From the NCBI GenBank assembly GCA_963741305.1, contig CAVUHL010000003.1:5208001-5272000 (forward strand): DNA of 64,000 nt. Reading direction: 5' to 3'. The position numbers and the translations under genes are program-made. Positions 49,910 through 58,455 of the stretch are shown here, in pieces. The DNA comes from DATMER01 sp963741305 (GTDB lineage Bacteria; Acidobacteriota; Thermoanaerobaculia; Multivoradales; UBA5704). The notes under the pieces are model-generated. The model searched no databases and had not been told where the DNA came from. It saw only the letters and a program-made list of their open reading frames with translations. The number at the start of each line of letters is the position of its first letter. The stretch's first letter is position 1.

Positions 49910-51634
49910 CTATTTTCGGGCTCGCGGTTTCCATGCCGTCAGGCTTCCCTCTTCCAGGCACAGCGTCGGGGCGAACATGGCCGAGGGCTCCCCGGCGAAT
50001 TCCGCCACCAGCTCCTCCGCCGGATCCGAGTCCAGGTTCACGATCTGGACATCGTAGCCCCGGCAGCCGCCCTTGCTCGGCGGCACCTCGGGGGACGCCT
50101 CTCTCAGGAAGGAGCCGTCACCCTTGCCGAGGAAGACCCAGACCTCGCCGTCACCCGTGGTAGCCGCGAGGTCGAGGCGCCCGTCTCCGTCCAGGTCGCC
50201 GCTGTCCAGCGCCGTCAGCCAGTCGCGGTTCTCCTCCACCGCCACCCCCTTGCGCTCCCAGCTCCCGTCGGCACGGGCGAGAAGGATGTCGACGCCAGTG
50301 CGCCACGCCTCCCCCTCGCGGGAGAGAAAGCCCACGGCCAGGTCGGCGCGGCCGTCGCCGTTGAAGTCGGCCGCGTCGACCGCTCCCACGTAGGCCCTCG
50401 GCCGGAGCTCGGCGAGTTGGGCACTCGACCAGCTCCCGGCACTATCGCCGCTATCGGCAATACTGCCGATCCGCAGGATGTCCTTTTCGCCCAGGACGCT
50501 CGATCCGAGTACTATATCTAATTGTCCGTCTTTCGTGAAGTCCGCAACCGCGAGGTCCTCGCCGAAGAGGCGCACCCTGTCCTTCAGCTCGTCCTGGCGC
50601 GTCCAGCTCCCATCCCCTTTGTTCAGGTAGACAACGACACCATAAGAGTCGGAGCCCACGGGCCGGCGGCCCTCGGCGGTGGGCGCCGCGGCCATGCGCG
50701 GACCCTCGCCGAGGGAGACCAGGTCAGGACGGCCGTCGCCGTTCCAGTCGACGGCCTCCAGCGTGCGGGAAGAGAACCCGCCCTCGTCCTTGCCCTGGCC
50801 GGGGACCTGGAATTCGATACCCTGGCTCCATGCCTTGAAGCTCGCCGGCCCGTCGGCCACCAGGACGACCAGGCCCCGCAGATGGATGGCCAGGGCGACG
50901 TCGAGACGGCGGTCGCCGTTGAAGTCGGCCACCGCCACGTCGCCGTAGTCCAGGCCCATGGACGGGAACCTGGCCTCGGCCCAGCGCTTCCAGCCCCCCT
51001 TGCCGTCACCCAGAAAGATGTTGGGCTGACCGTTGCCCTTGCGTGCCGGGCCGTGAACGATGTCGGGATTGCCGTCGCCGTTCATGTCAGCGACCTTGAA
51101 GCCGTTGCGCCACTGGCCCTGGGAGGGCAACCCCCGGCCGTAGGGCTCGAACGTCAGGCGGTCGGCCGTGCCGGTCTCGTTGCGGTAGGCCGCCACGATC
51201 TTCTCCTTGTCCGCGGCGACGGTCGCCGGCCGCGGAAGCGTCTGCGGCGGCGCGTCCTCTACCTTGTAGATCTTGATCTGGATGCTGTCCTCGTCGTGGC
51301 TCATCGCGTCGAAGACCATGCCGTGCCAGAGCCGGACCTGGGTCTTCTCCTCGTTCAGCCAGAGGTACCACCCCTCGACCTTGGGGACCTCCTCGAGGAA
51401 GTACTGGCGGCCCTTCTCGTCGGTGAGCCACTTGCCGTCGGGCGGCTCGGGCCTGGGGAGCTCCATCGCGGGTTGGGCAGCAGGCTGCTGAGCGGAAGCG
51501 GCCGGAGCAGGCGCGGGAGGCGTGCCGGCCGGAGCCGCGGCGGTCTGCTGCGAGCAGGCGAAGAGGAAAGCCAGTCCCGAGGCGGCCAGGAGCCGGCTGG
51601 CGGGGCGGACGAAGATCGAGCGGTCAATGGCCAT
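49910..51634 (-). CDS. FG-GAP/VCBS-repeat lipoprotein
   Basis: 574 residues. The N-terminus has a lipobox-like LFAC (SGLAFLFACSQQ), so it is probably a lipoprotein, followed by an Ala/Pro-rich linker (about 30-60). Calcium-loop motifs of a seven-bladed propeller occur in series: DMNGDGNPD, DFNGDRRLD, DWNGDGRPD, DFTKDGQLD, DFNGDGRAD and DLDGDGRLD. Such propellers bind ligands or partners at the surface. AAGGA lies 9 bp upstream of the ATG at 51634. It is encoded between the permease and paralog 4. Confidence 0.87.
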   Translation of the reverse strand: MAIDRSIFVRPASRLLAASGLAFLFACSQQTAAAPAGTPPAPAPAASAQQPAAQPAMELPRPEPPDGKWLTDEKGRQYFLEEVPKVEGWYLWLNEEKTQVRLWHGMVFDAMSHDEDSIQIKIYKVEDAPPQTLPRPATVAADKEKIVAAYRNETGTADRLTFEPYGRGLPSQGQWRNGFKVADMNGDGNPDIVHGPARKGNGQPNIFLGDGKGGWKRWAEARFPSMGLDYGDVAVADFNGDRRLDVALAIHLRGLVVLVADGPASFKAWSQGIEFQVPGQGKDEGGFSSRTLEAVDWNGDGRPDLVSLGEGPRMAAAPTAEGRRPVGSDSYGVVVYLNKGDGSWTRQDELKDRVRLFGEDLAVADFTKDGQLDIVLGSSVLGEKDILRIGSIADSGDSAGSWSSAQLAELRPRAYVGAVDAADFNGDGRADLAVGFLSREGEAWRTGVDILLARADGSWERKGVAVEENRDWLTALDSGDLDGDGRLDLAATTGDGEVWVFLGKGDGSFLREASPEVPPSKGGCRGYDVQIVNLDSDPAEELVAEFAGEPSAMFAPTLCLEEGSLTAWKPRARK

Positions 51635-51671
51635 GCAAATTTTTCCTTTGTGGTTCGAGAGAGGGCGCCGG

Positions 51672-52445
51672 TCAGATCTCATCGGCGAACGCCCTCTTGA
51701 GACGGCGGAACAGCCAGAAGCCCAGGGAGAATACCACGGCCGCTACGAGGGCCAGGGCGCCGGTCCCCGGGACGGGGACCGGGCTCCCGCCCAGGAAAGC
51801 CTGCCGGTACAGCCCCACGAGCGGGGTCAGCGGGTTGAGCTCCAGCCAGCCACGGAACCTCTCCGGCACCAGGGCGAGCGGATAGACGACCGGGGTCAGG
51901 TAGAACCAGGCGTTGAACACCAGGGCGAGGACCTGCGCCGTGTCGCGGAAGAACACGTGCACGCCCGACACGAGGAGGCCGAGCCCCAGGGTCAGGCCAA
52001 TCTGGAGCGGCACGGCGATCAGCAGCAGCGGCAGCCCTCCCCAGGAGAGCTCCCCCACGAAGGCCAGGACCCCAAGGAAGATGACCGCGGCGATGGCCTC
52101 GTGCAGCAGCGCCGCCAGGACCACGGCCAGGATCAGGATCTCCGAGGGAAAGCGCAGCTTCTTCACCAGGCTGGCATTGTCGGTGATCGCGGTCGACGAG
52201 CGCAGCACCCCCTCGTGCAGCGCCATCCACGGCAGCAGCCCGCCAAACAGGAAGACCGCGAAGTACTGGGTGCGGACCTCCCCCACGGGGCTGACCTTCA
52301 ACACCGTCGAAAAGACGAAGGTGAACAGGAGAAGGAGCCAGAGCGGCTGCACCAGGGACCAGAAGAAGCCGAGCAGAGACCCGGCGTACCGCCCCTGGAA
52401 GTCCCGCTTGACGAGCTCCCGCAAAAGGAAGAGATGGCTGCGCAA
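51672..52445 (-). CDS. wzm: polysaccharide ABC exporter permease (Wzm-like)
   Basis: 257 residues with six membrane helices. RELVKRDFQGRYAGSLLGFFWSLVQPL is the N-terminal signature of ABC-2 permeases for O-antigen or teichoic acid, and NAWFYLTPVVYPLALVP plus LNPLTPLVGLYRQAFLGG the C-terminal one. It should pair with the Wzt-like ATPase at 40681-41910 to flip lipid-linked glycan. The start is TTG at 52445 with GAGGA just upstream. No ATPase gene is adjacent. Confidence 0.93.
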   Translation of the reverse strand: MRSHLFLLRELVKRDFQGRYAGSLLGFFWSLVQPLWLLLLFTFVFSTVLKVSPVGEVRTQYFAVFLFGGLLPWMALHEGVLRSSTAITDNASLVKKLRFPSEILILAVVLAALLHEAIAAVIFLGVLAFVGELSWGGLPLLLIAVPLQIGLTLGLGLLVSGVHVFFRDTAQVLALVFNAWFYLTPVVYPLALVPERFRGWLELNPLTPLVGLYRQAFLGGSPVPVPGTGALALVAAVVFSLGFWLFRRLKRAFADEI

Positions 52446-52473
52446 GATTCCTCACGAGTACGGGTGTATACGA

Positions 52474-52502
52474 TTGACACGGCGACAGCGTCACCGTACC
52501 AT
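52474..52502 (+). promoter_or_regulatory. sigma-70-type promoter for the XRE-TPR operon
   Basis: TTGACA (52474-52479), a 17-bp spacer, then TACCAT (52497-52502). The -35 box is consensus. It lies about 60 bp upstream of the XRE start codon and faces away from the Wzm-like gene. Confidence 0.65.
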
Positions 52503-52562
52503 CAGTCCAGCAGCACGGCTATGCGAGTCTGACATAAGCGAGAATCTGAGAGAACCCCCACC

Positions 52563-52973
52563 ATGTCCACCGCCGGTAAAGTCCGCCAGATCCAGCTCGT
52601 GGGGCAGAAGATCCGTCAGCTCCGCAAGGAGCACAAGCTGACCCAGGTCGAGCTGTCGCAGCGTCTGGGGATCCAGCAGTCGGACCTCTCCCGGATGGAG
52701 CAGGGGGAGTACCGGGTCAGCCTCGACACCCTCTTCCGCATCCTCGCCGAGTTCAAGGTAGGCATCGGCGAGTTCTTCGAAGACGTGGCCAAGGAGTCCA
52801 TCACGCCACGCGACGTCCATCTCGTCCAGAAGTTCAACGAGCTGCCGGCATCGGCCCAGCGCGAGATTGAAGATTTCATCGCGTTCAAGCACCTGCAGCA
52901 AGCCTCCCAAGAGTCGCGGGAGGGAGAGGACGACGAGAGAGCACCTGAACCCGTGAGGCCCCCATTCAAATGA
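52563..52973 (+). CDS. XRE-family helix-turn-helix regulator
   Basis: 136 residues. The Cro/CI-type HTH (about 12-70) reads IRQLRKEHKLTQVELSQRLGIQQSDLSRMEQGEYRVSLDTL. A helical tail (about 85-115: VHLVQKFNELPASAQREIEDFIAF) resembles the dimerising region of SinR-like regulators. It heads a three-gene operon with a TPR protein (ATGA overlap) and an exported repeat protein, so it may control them in response to the TPR protein's state. Confidence 0.9.
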   Translation: MSTAGKVRQIQLVGQKIRQLRKEHKLTQVELSQRLGIQQSDLSRMEQGEYRVSLDTLFRILAEFKVGIGEFFEDVAKESITPRDVHLVQKFNELPASAQREIEDFIAFKHLQQASQESREGEDDERAPEPVRPPFK

Positions 52974-53878
52974 GCGAATCAGAGCAGGTCGCCGTCGATG
53001 TTTCAGAGATCCTGAGGCACGAAGCCCGAATCGCCCGCGATGCGGGCCAGCTCGAGCAGGCCGAGTCGCTGTACCGGTCGGCTCAGGATCTGGCGGAGGA
53101 AAGCGGCGACGCGTGCGCTGCGGAGCGTGCCTTTTGCGGCCGTGCCTCGATCGCCATCGAGCTTGGCCGCAGCGAGGAATTCCTCAGCGGGCTCCGGCAG
53201 GTCTTGATGCGGAACCGCGATAACGAAAACTGCTTCCTCGCTGCCTACAACATCGCTCGCGCCTATGAGATGACCAAGGCGAATCAGAAGGCTCTCTTCT
53301 ATGCCCGGATCGCCCGCGACCGCGCGCAAACCCTCGACCGCCTGGAGTGGCAGGCGTCCTCTCACAACCTGATCGGGAACCTCCTGCTGGCCGAAAGCTT
53401 CTTCGAGGAAGCTTGTGGGGAGTACGAGCAGGCGCTGGGCCTGGTGCCTCAGGACTCGCCCGTGCGGGAAGCCCTCATCAAGGACAACCTGGGGTATTCG
53501 CTGGTCGTTCAGAAGCGCTACGCCGAGGGCTTCCGCCTTCTCTTCGAGAGCTATCGGGCCCTCCGGCGCGCGGGTGCAAGGCGCTACCAGATCCTGCCCC
53601 GCCTGTCCCTGTGCTTCGCCTACCTCGAGACAGGGCGCCTCGACCGCTCTTTCTACCACGGCCGCGCCGTGCTGGCCGCAGCCGAGGCCTTGGGCGACGC
53701 AGAATCGGTGAAGAACGTCCTCTATCTCTTGGGCGAGGCTGCGAACCTCCAGGGTGATTTCGATCTGGCCCGCAGCTACTTCCACCGTTTGCAGCAGACC
53801 TACTACCCGAACGCGGACTATCTGCCGGACTTCCTGCTCGCGATCGACATTCGCAAGCTCGTCAACCTGAAGGCATGA
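52970..53878 (+). CDS. TPR-repeat protein
   Basis: 302 residues, all helical, with six to seven TPR-like helix pairs: for example ARDAGQLEQAESLYRSAQDLA, NIARAYEMTKANQKALFYARIARD, NLIGNLLLAESFFEEACGEYEQALGL and LLGEAANLQGDFDLARSYFHRL. There is no signal peptide, so it is cytoplasmic. The gene overlaps the XRE gene by 4 bp (ATGA), indicating coupled synthesis and possibly a complex. In RRNPP regulators HTH and TPR are fused in one chain; here they are separate. Confidence 0.87.
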   Translation: MSESEQVAVDVSEILRHEARIARDAGQLEQAESLYRSAQDLAEESGDACAAERAFCGRASIAIELGRSEEFLSGLRQVLMRNRDNENCFLAAYNIARAYEMTKANQKALFYARIARDRAQTLDRLEWQASSHNLIGNLLLAESFFEEACGEYEQALGLVPQDSPVREALIKDNLGYSLVVQKRYAEGFRLLFESYRALRRAGARRYQILPRLSLCFAYLETGRLDRSFYHGRAVLAAAEALGDAESVKNVLYLLGEAANLQGDFDLARSYFHRLQQTYYPNADYLPDFLLAIDIRKLVNLKA

Positions 53879-53882
53879 GCTC

Positions 53883-55250
53883 ATGAAAACTCGTTTAGCC
53901 CTCCTGTTCTTCGTTCTCGGACTTGTGCCGTCCGGCACCGTGCTGGCCGCGAACCGGCCAGGCGTCCTCGGTTCGGAAGGGGAAATCTATTTCGTCCGCG
54001 CCGGCGTCTACCGGGAGCTGTTCCCTGAAGGCAAGGAAACGCCTGCCGAGAACAAGGTGCTCGCGCTGGAAGTGAACCGGCCCAACAAACCTGTGGAACG
54101 CCTCCTCGTTCCGGACACCGTGGGACCCGAGGTGGAGTCCTTCCCGTTCCTCGTATTCGAGGAGACGTCGAAGTCCATCGTCCTGATCTGGCGGAAAGAT
54201 ACCAATGTCTTCCACCAGAGCCTGAACCTGAGCAGCCTTCAGGCCGGTAAGTGGAGCGAGACGATCGAGGTCACAGCCAACCCATTCGCGACCAAGATCA
54301 CTCCCCAGGTCGCCCTGACTGGCGATGACTACGAGGTCCGCAACGAGGACGGGATCACAGAGGTCATCAAGCGGACGATCCTTCACGTCATCTGGTGGGA
54401 GGAAGACTCCGCGGGCGACAAGGTCCTGTATGCACCGCTCACCTTGCTGAACGGTATCTACACCGGATCCCACCCGGTCTTTGCCATCAACGAATTCGAT
54501 ACCCAGGCGGGCCTGGCCACGGCAGAGATCGCGCCTGAGCTTGTCCAATCGCCGAGGATCCAGTCCGGACGCAACGACCATTCCGTGGTGATCTCTTTCG
54601 CCAATCCGCGGAACGGCCTCCTCACGTCCATCGAGTGCACGGCCCTGCCCGGCGAGCTCAGCGTGCTCGCTGGCGGCGCGCGCGCCCACATCATTGAGAG
54701 TGGCGCGAAGCACAAGGGGGACATGAAGAAGATCGCCGACGAGGCCCGAGCCCACATCATCGAAAGCGGAGTGAAGCTGCACCCCAAGATCCTTTCGCTG
54801 ATGGCAGACGAGGCCCGTGCTCACATCATCGAGAGCGGTGCACGGTTCGGTTCCGACGTGAAGGGACTTGCCCTTTCCGTGGAGAGCCAACTCGTGGAGA
54901 CGGGCTCGATCATCCTCGAAAATGCCCGTGCAGACCAGAATGAAGATGTGCAAGGCCCGCAGATCATGCCCATGGACTCCAGCGCTGCCGTCGCCGCTCT
55001 CCTCCAGGTGCGCATGCTGTCGGGGCACCCGGCGCCGCAGACCGGTCCAGCCACGACTACGATCTATGCCTCAGAAGACGGACAGAAAGTCCTCGTAGCC
55101 TGGACGGATGAGGCTTCCACGGAAGTCCGGTACCGCGAGTGGCGGGGTGATATCAATAGCTGGAGCCAGATCCTCAACCTGCACCTGACGACCAGCCTGA
55201 CCCGCGAACGAGTGGACCAGATTCTGGAGCAGCGGGTCCGCCACCGCTAG
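53883..55250 (+). CDS. exported protein with three EARAHIIESG repeats
   Basis: 455 residues with a signal peptide (about 1-22, ending LAA). Residues 25-255 look like a beta-propeller-type exported domain. A helical block then carries GARAHIIESGAK (265-276), EARAHIIESGVK (287-298) and EARAHIIESGAR (310-321), spaced 22-23 residues apart, plus a decayed fourth copy (ESQLVETGS, 334-342). A short beta region closes the protein. I do not recognise the family. It starts 5 bp after the TPR gene stop in the same operon and converges on the GHMP kinase gene. Confidence 0.82.
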   Translation: MKTRLALLFFVLGLVPSGTVLAANRPGVLGSEGEIYFVRAGVYRELFPEGKETPAENKVLALEVNRPNKPVERLLVPDTVGPEVESFPFLVFEETSKSIVLIWRKDTNVFHQSLNLSSLQAGKWSETIEVTANPFATKITPQVALTGDDYEVRNEDGITEVIKRTILHVIWWEEDSAGDKVLYAPLTLLNGIYTGSHPVFAINEFDTQAGLATAEIAPELVQSPRIQSGRNDHSVVISFANPRNGLLTSIECTALPGELSVLAGGARAHIIESGAKHKGDMKKIADEARAHIIESGVKLHPKILSLMADEARAHIIESGARFGSDVKGLALSVESQLVETGSIILENARADQNEDVQGPQIMPMDSSAAVAALLQVRMLSGHPAPQTGPATTTIYASEDGQKVLVAWTDEASTEVRYREWRGDINSWSQILNLHLTTSLTRERVDQILEQRVRHR

Positions 55251-55256
55251 CCGGCC

Positions 55257-56243
55257 TCAGGCGCGCTCGACCGCGAGCGGTTCCCCAGTCGGGCGCGCCG
55301 GCAACACCTTCCCCCCCAGCTCTTCCAGACCTTCGGTGATGGCGCCCTTCTTCTCGGGAGGGCAGAGGAAGGCAAGGCAGCCTCCCCCGCCTGCGCCGCA
55401 GGCTTTGCCTCCCCAGGCCCCCAGGGCGAGGGCCCGCTCGATCAGGCTCTCCAACAACGGCGTGGAGATCCCCTCGGCCAGACGGCGGCGGAAGCTCCAC
55501 TCGCGGCTCATCAGCTCTCCGGCGCGGGGGAGGTCCCCGGCCTCCAGGGCCGGCGCCAGCTCGGCCGCCGCTCCGGCTATGCCGCGGAACAGCTCCGTGA
55601 CCTCCGCCTCCCCATCCAGACGCCGCCGCACCACCTGCCAGTTGTTTCCCGCCGAAAAGTGGCTCGCGCCCGAGTAGACCACCACCAGGCTGTCGCCAAG
55701 CCGCTCCAGATCGACGCCGAGGCGCCGCACCTGCTCGCCTCCGGGTGCCTGCCGGATCTCCAACGCTCCACCCAGGAGCGCAGGATAATGGTCCTGCATG
55801 CCGGTCGGAAGGCTCATGAGCCGCGCCTCCAGGTCCCGCGCCAGGCGCGCCTTCTCTCTCGCCTGCGTCCGGGGGAGGCCGAGCTCCTCCTCGGCAGCGG
55901 CGATCAGGGCGATCACCAGCGCCGAGCTACCTCCCAACCCTCCACCGCGGGGAGAATCGCTGGCGAGCTCAACCTCGACCGGCGGCAAGCCGAGCGCGGC
56001 GGCCACCACTCCCACGAGAGCGCCCTCGGGATGAGTGGACAGCTCCTCCGCCGAGCGGGCGCGGACGACATTCTCCCCCTGGCGAACCAGGAAGTCGGCG
56101 CCGCTCCGTCGCAGGACGACGGTCGCGGCGAGATCGATGGCGATGTTGACGGTGCAGGCACCGGGATGGAGGAGGCCCAGCGGCCAGATGTCCAGGGTGC
56201 CGCCAGCCAGGTCGACACGGCACCAGGCACGAGCGGTGGTCAC
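55257..56243 (-). CDS. GHMP-family sugar kinase
   Basis: 328 residues. RVDLAGGTLDIWPL is the substrate-binding start, PRGGGLGGSSALVIALI the ATP-binding GHMP motif 2, and KACGAGGGGCLAFLCPP motif 3. The overall pattern is closest to D-glycero-D-manno-heptose-7-phosphate kinase (HddA)-like and related sugar kinases, which feed nucleotide-sugar synthesis for surface glycans. The sugar itself is not certain. GTG at 56243 lies 15 bp after the M23 peptidase stop, so the two are likely co-transcribed. Confidence 0.88.
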   Translation of the reverse strand: MTTARAWCRVDLAGGTLDIWPLGLLHPGACTVNIAIDLAATVVLRRSGADFLVRQGENVVRARSAEELSTHPEGALVGVVAAALGLPPVEVELASDSPRGGGLGGSSALVIALIAAAEEELGLPRTQAREKARLARDLEARLMSLPTGMQDHYPALLGGALEIRQAPGGEQVRRLGVDLERLGDSLVVVYSGASHFSAGNNWQVVRRRLDGEAEVTELFRGIAGAAAELAPALEAGDLPRAGELMSREWSFRRRLAEGISTPLLESLIERALALGAWGGKACGAGGGGCLAFLCPPEKKGAITEGLEELGGKVLPARPTGEPLAVERA

Positions 56244-56258
56244 TTCGAGGTCTCCGAC

Positions 56259-57665
56259 TCAGCGGGCGAGCTGTCCGGCCGCCTGGTCGAGGGCAGCGTC
56301 CTGCACGGCGAGAACGGTCTCGGGACCCTTCGCCGCGCCGGGCATCCGGAGGTTCGGTGACAGCGTGCCGCGTTGCAGGCTGACCAGAACCTCGTTCTTC
56401 CAAGTGCGGAAGGACGCGAGCTGGCTGCTGGGGATCGCCTCGTCGCGGACGCTCTTCAGCGTCAGCGGATCGATCCAGCGCCCGTTCTGCTGCACCCGGT
56501 AGTCCAGATGGGGGCCGGAGGCCAGGCCGGTGGCGCCGGTGAAGGCGACGATGTCCCCCTGGTGCACTCGCACGCCGGGGCGGATGCCCTTGGCGAAGCG
56601 CGACAGGTGGAGATAGGCCGTGACGAAGCCGCCCGCGTGCCGGACCTTCACCACGTTGCCACCACCCCGGTCCCAGCCGGTGAACGTGACCACTCCGTTG
56701 GCCGTCACCTGGACCGGCGTGCCCACCGGCGCGCCGTAGTCGACACCCCAATGAGGCCGGTAGGACTTCAGGACCGGATGGAAGCGGCGGGTGGTGAAGT
56801 GCGAAGTGATGCGGGAGTAGCGCAGAGGGGAGCGGAGGAACATCTTGCGCAGAGGCCGCCCCTCCCCGTCGTAATAGGTGCCGGAGTCACCGTAGCGGTA
56901 AGCCTCGTGGCGCCTGTCCTTGCTGTCCTCGTAGATCAGGGCGTGAACGCCGCCCACCGCGTGGGGCTTGCCCTCCAGCAGGACCTCCTCGAAGAGGATC
57001 TCGAAGTGGTCGCCCTTCTTGAGGTCGCGGGTGAAGTCGAGGTCCCACTGCAGCACGTCCGCCATGCGGAAAGACAGCCCGGTGGGACCGCCGGCCTTGC
57101 GGATCGACGTGTCCAGCGAACCGTCCACGGTCCCGCGAAGGGCCCGCATCTGGACGGTGCGCTCGAAGGGCCGCCAGTCGACCTGCCAACCCGGAGTACC
57201 TTCATCCGAGGCGAGGGAGGCTCGGGAGGCTCGGGTCATTGCCACACGGCCGGACCCCTCCAGGATCAGCTCCAAGGACTCCAGCGTCGAATCGGGGTTG
57301 AAGAAGGCCGAGTACTGGTTGCCTGCCTTGAGCTTGCGCAGGTTGATCCGCTCTGCAAGCGCATCCGTGGCCTGGCGCGCCTCCACCCCTCCGAGGCCGA
57401 GCTTCTCGAACACGTCGGCCACCGTCTCTCCCCGCATGAGCTTGAACTCGACCGGGATCCGCGCCTGATCGATCAGGCCGGAGGTTTCGGTCGGTAGAGC
57501 TATGCGCTGGTGGAACCGGAGAGTGGGCGGAAGGGGGTAAGGCGACTGATTGTAGGCTTCGAGGTTCCGGGTAGAGAGGGACAACCCCACTGCCAGGAGG
57601 ATGAGCCCGAGCGGAAGCCCCAGGCGGACAAAATGCAAAGCAAGCGTAACCCTCTTCAACTGCAT
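56259..57665 (-). CDS. M23-family (LytM) peptidoglycan endopeptidase
   Basis: 468 residues. An N-terminal membrane segment (about 14-31) anchors it in the inner membrane. A helical and OapA/LysM-like region (about 70-290) precedes the M23 domain: HPVLKSYRPHWGVDYGAPVGTPV carries the zinc His and Asp, AYLHLSRF and GPHLDYRV the remaining histidines, so the site is intact. It should cut peptide cross-links, resembling MepM/YebA in layout. It is followed by the sugar kinase gene. Confidence 0.92.
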   Translation of the reverse strand: MQLKRVTLALHFVRLGLPLGLILLAVGLSLSTRNLEAYNQSPYPLPPTLRFHQRIALPTETSGLIDQARIPVEFKLMRGETVADVFEKLGLGGVEARQATDALAERINLRKLKAGNQYSAFFNPDSTLESLELILEGSGRVAMTRASRASLASDEGTPGWQVDWRPFERTVQMRALRGTVDGSLDTSIRKAGGPTGLSFRMADVLQWDLDFTRDLKKGDHFEILFEEVLLEGKPHAVGGVHALIYEDSKDRRHEAYRYGDSGTYYDGEGRPLRKMFLRSPLRYSRITSHFTTRRFHPVLKSYRPHWGVDYGAPVGTPVQVTANGVVTFTGWDRGGGNVVKVRHAGGFVTAYLHLSRFAKGIRPGVRVHQGDIVAFTGATGLASGPHLDYRVQQNGRWIDPLTLKSVRDEAIPSSQLASFRTWKNEVLVSLQRGTLSPNLRMPGAAKGPETVLAVQDAALDQAAGQLAR

Positions 57666-57821
57666 CCCGTACGGACCTCCCTGGCTGACAAAGGGTGGCT
57701 TCAGGCAATCAGCTCGTTATGACCGGGGCGGATAGTACCAAGGACATGCAGGGCATTGCAACCCGCACATGCGATGAGGGGAGAAAGGGAGAAAGTGAGG
57801 CGGAAAGACCACGCAAAATTT

Positions 57822-58445
<624 letters not shown>

Positions 58446-58455
58446 GTGGCCAAGT

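Noticed and set aside
49632..50057. 141-residue plus-strand frame between paralog 4 and the FG-GAP gene
   Set aside because: Its second half is antisense to the FG-GAP gene and its first half covers the paralog 4 leader; no motifs.
52970..55250. Assigning the XRE-TPR-exported protein trio as a proven quorum-sensing system
   Set aside because: Architecture is suggestive only; no short propeptide gene or protease site can be shown from sequence.
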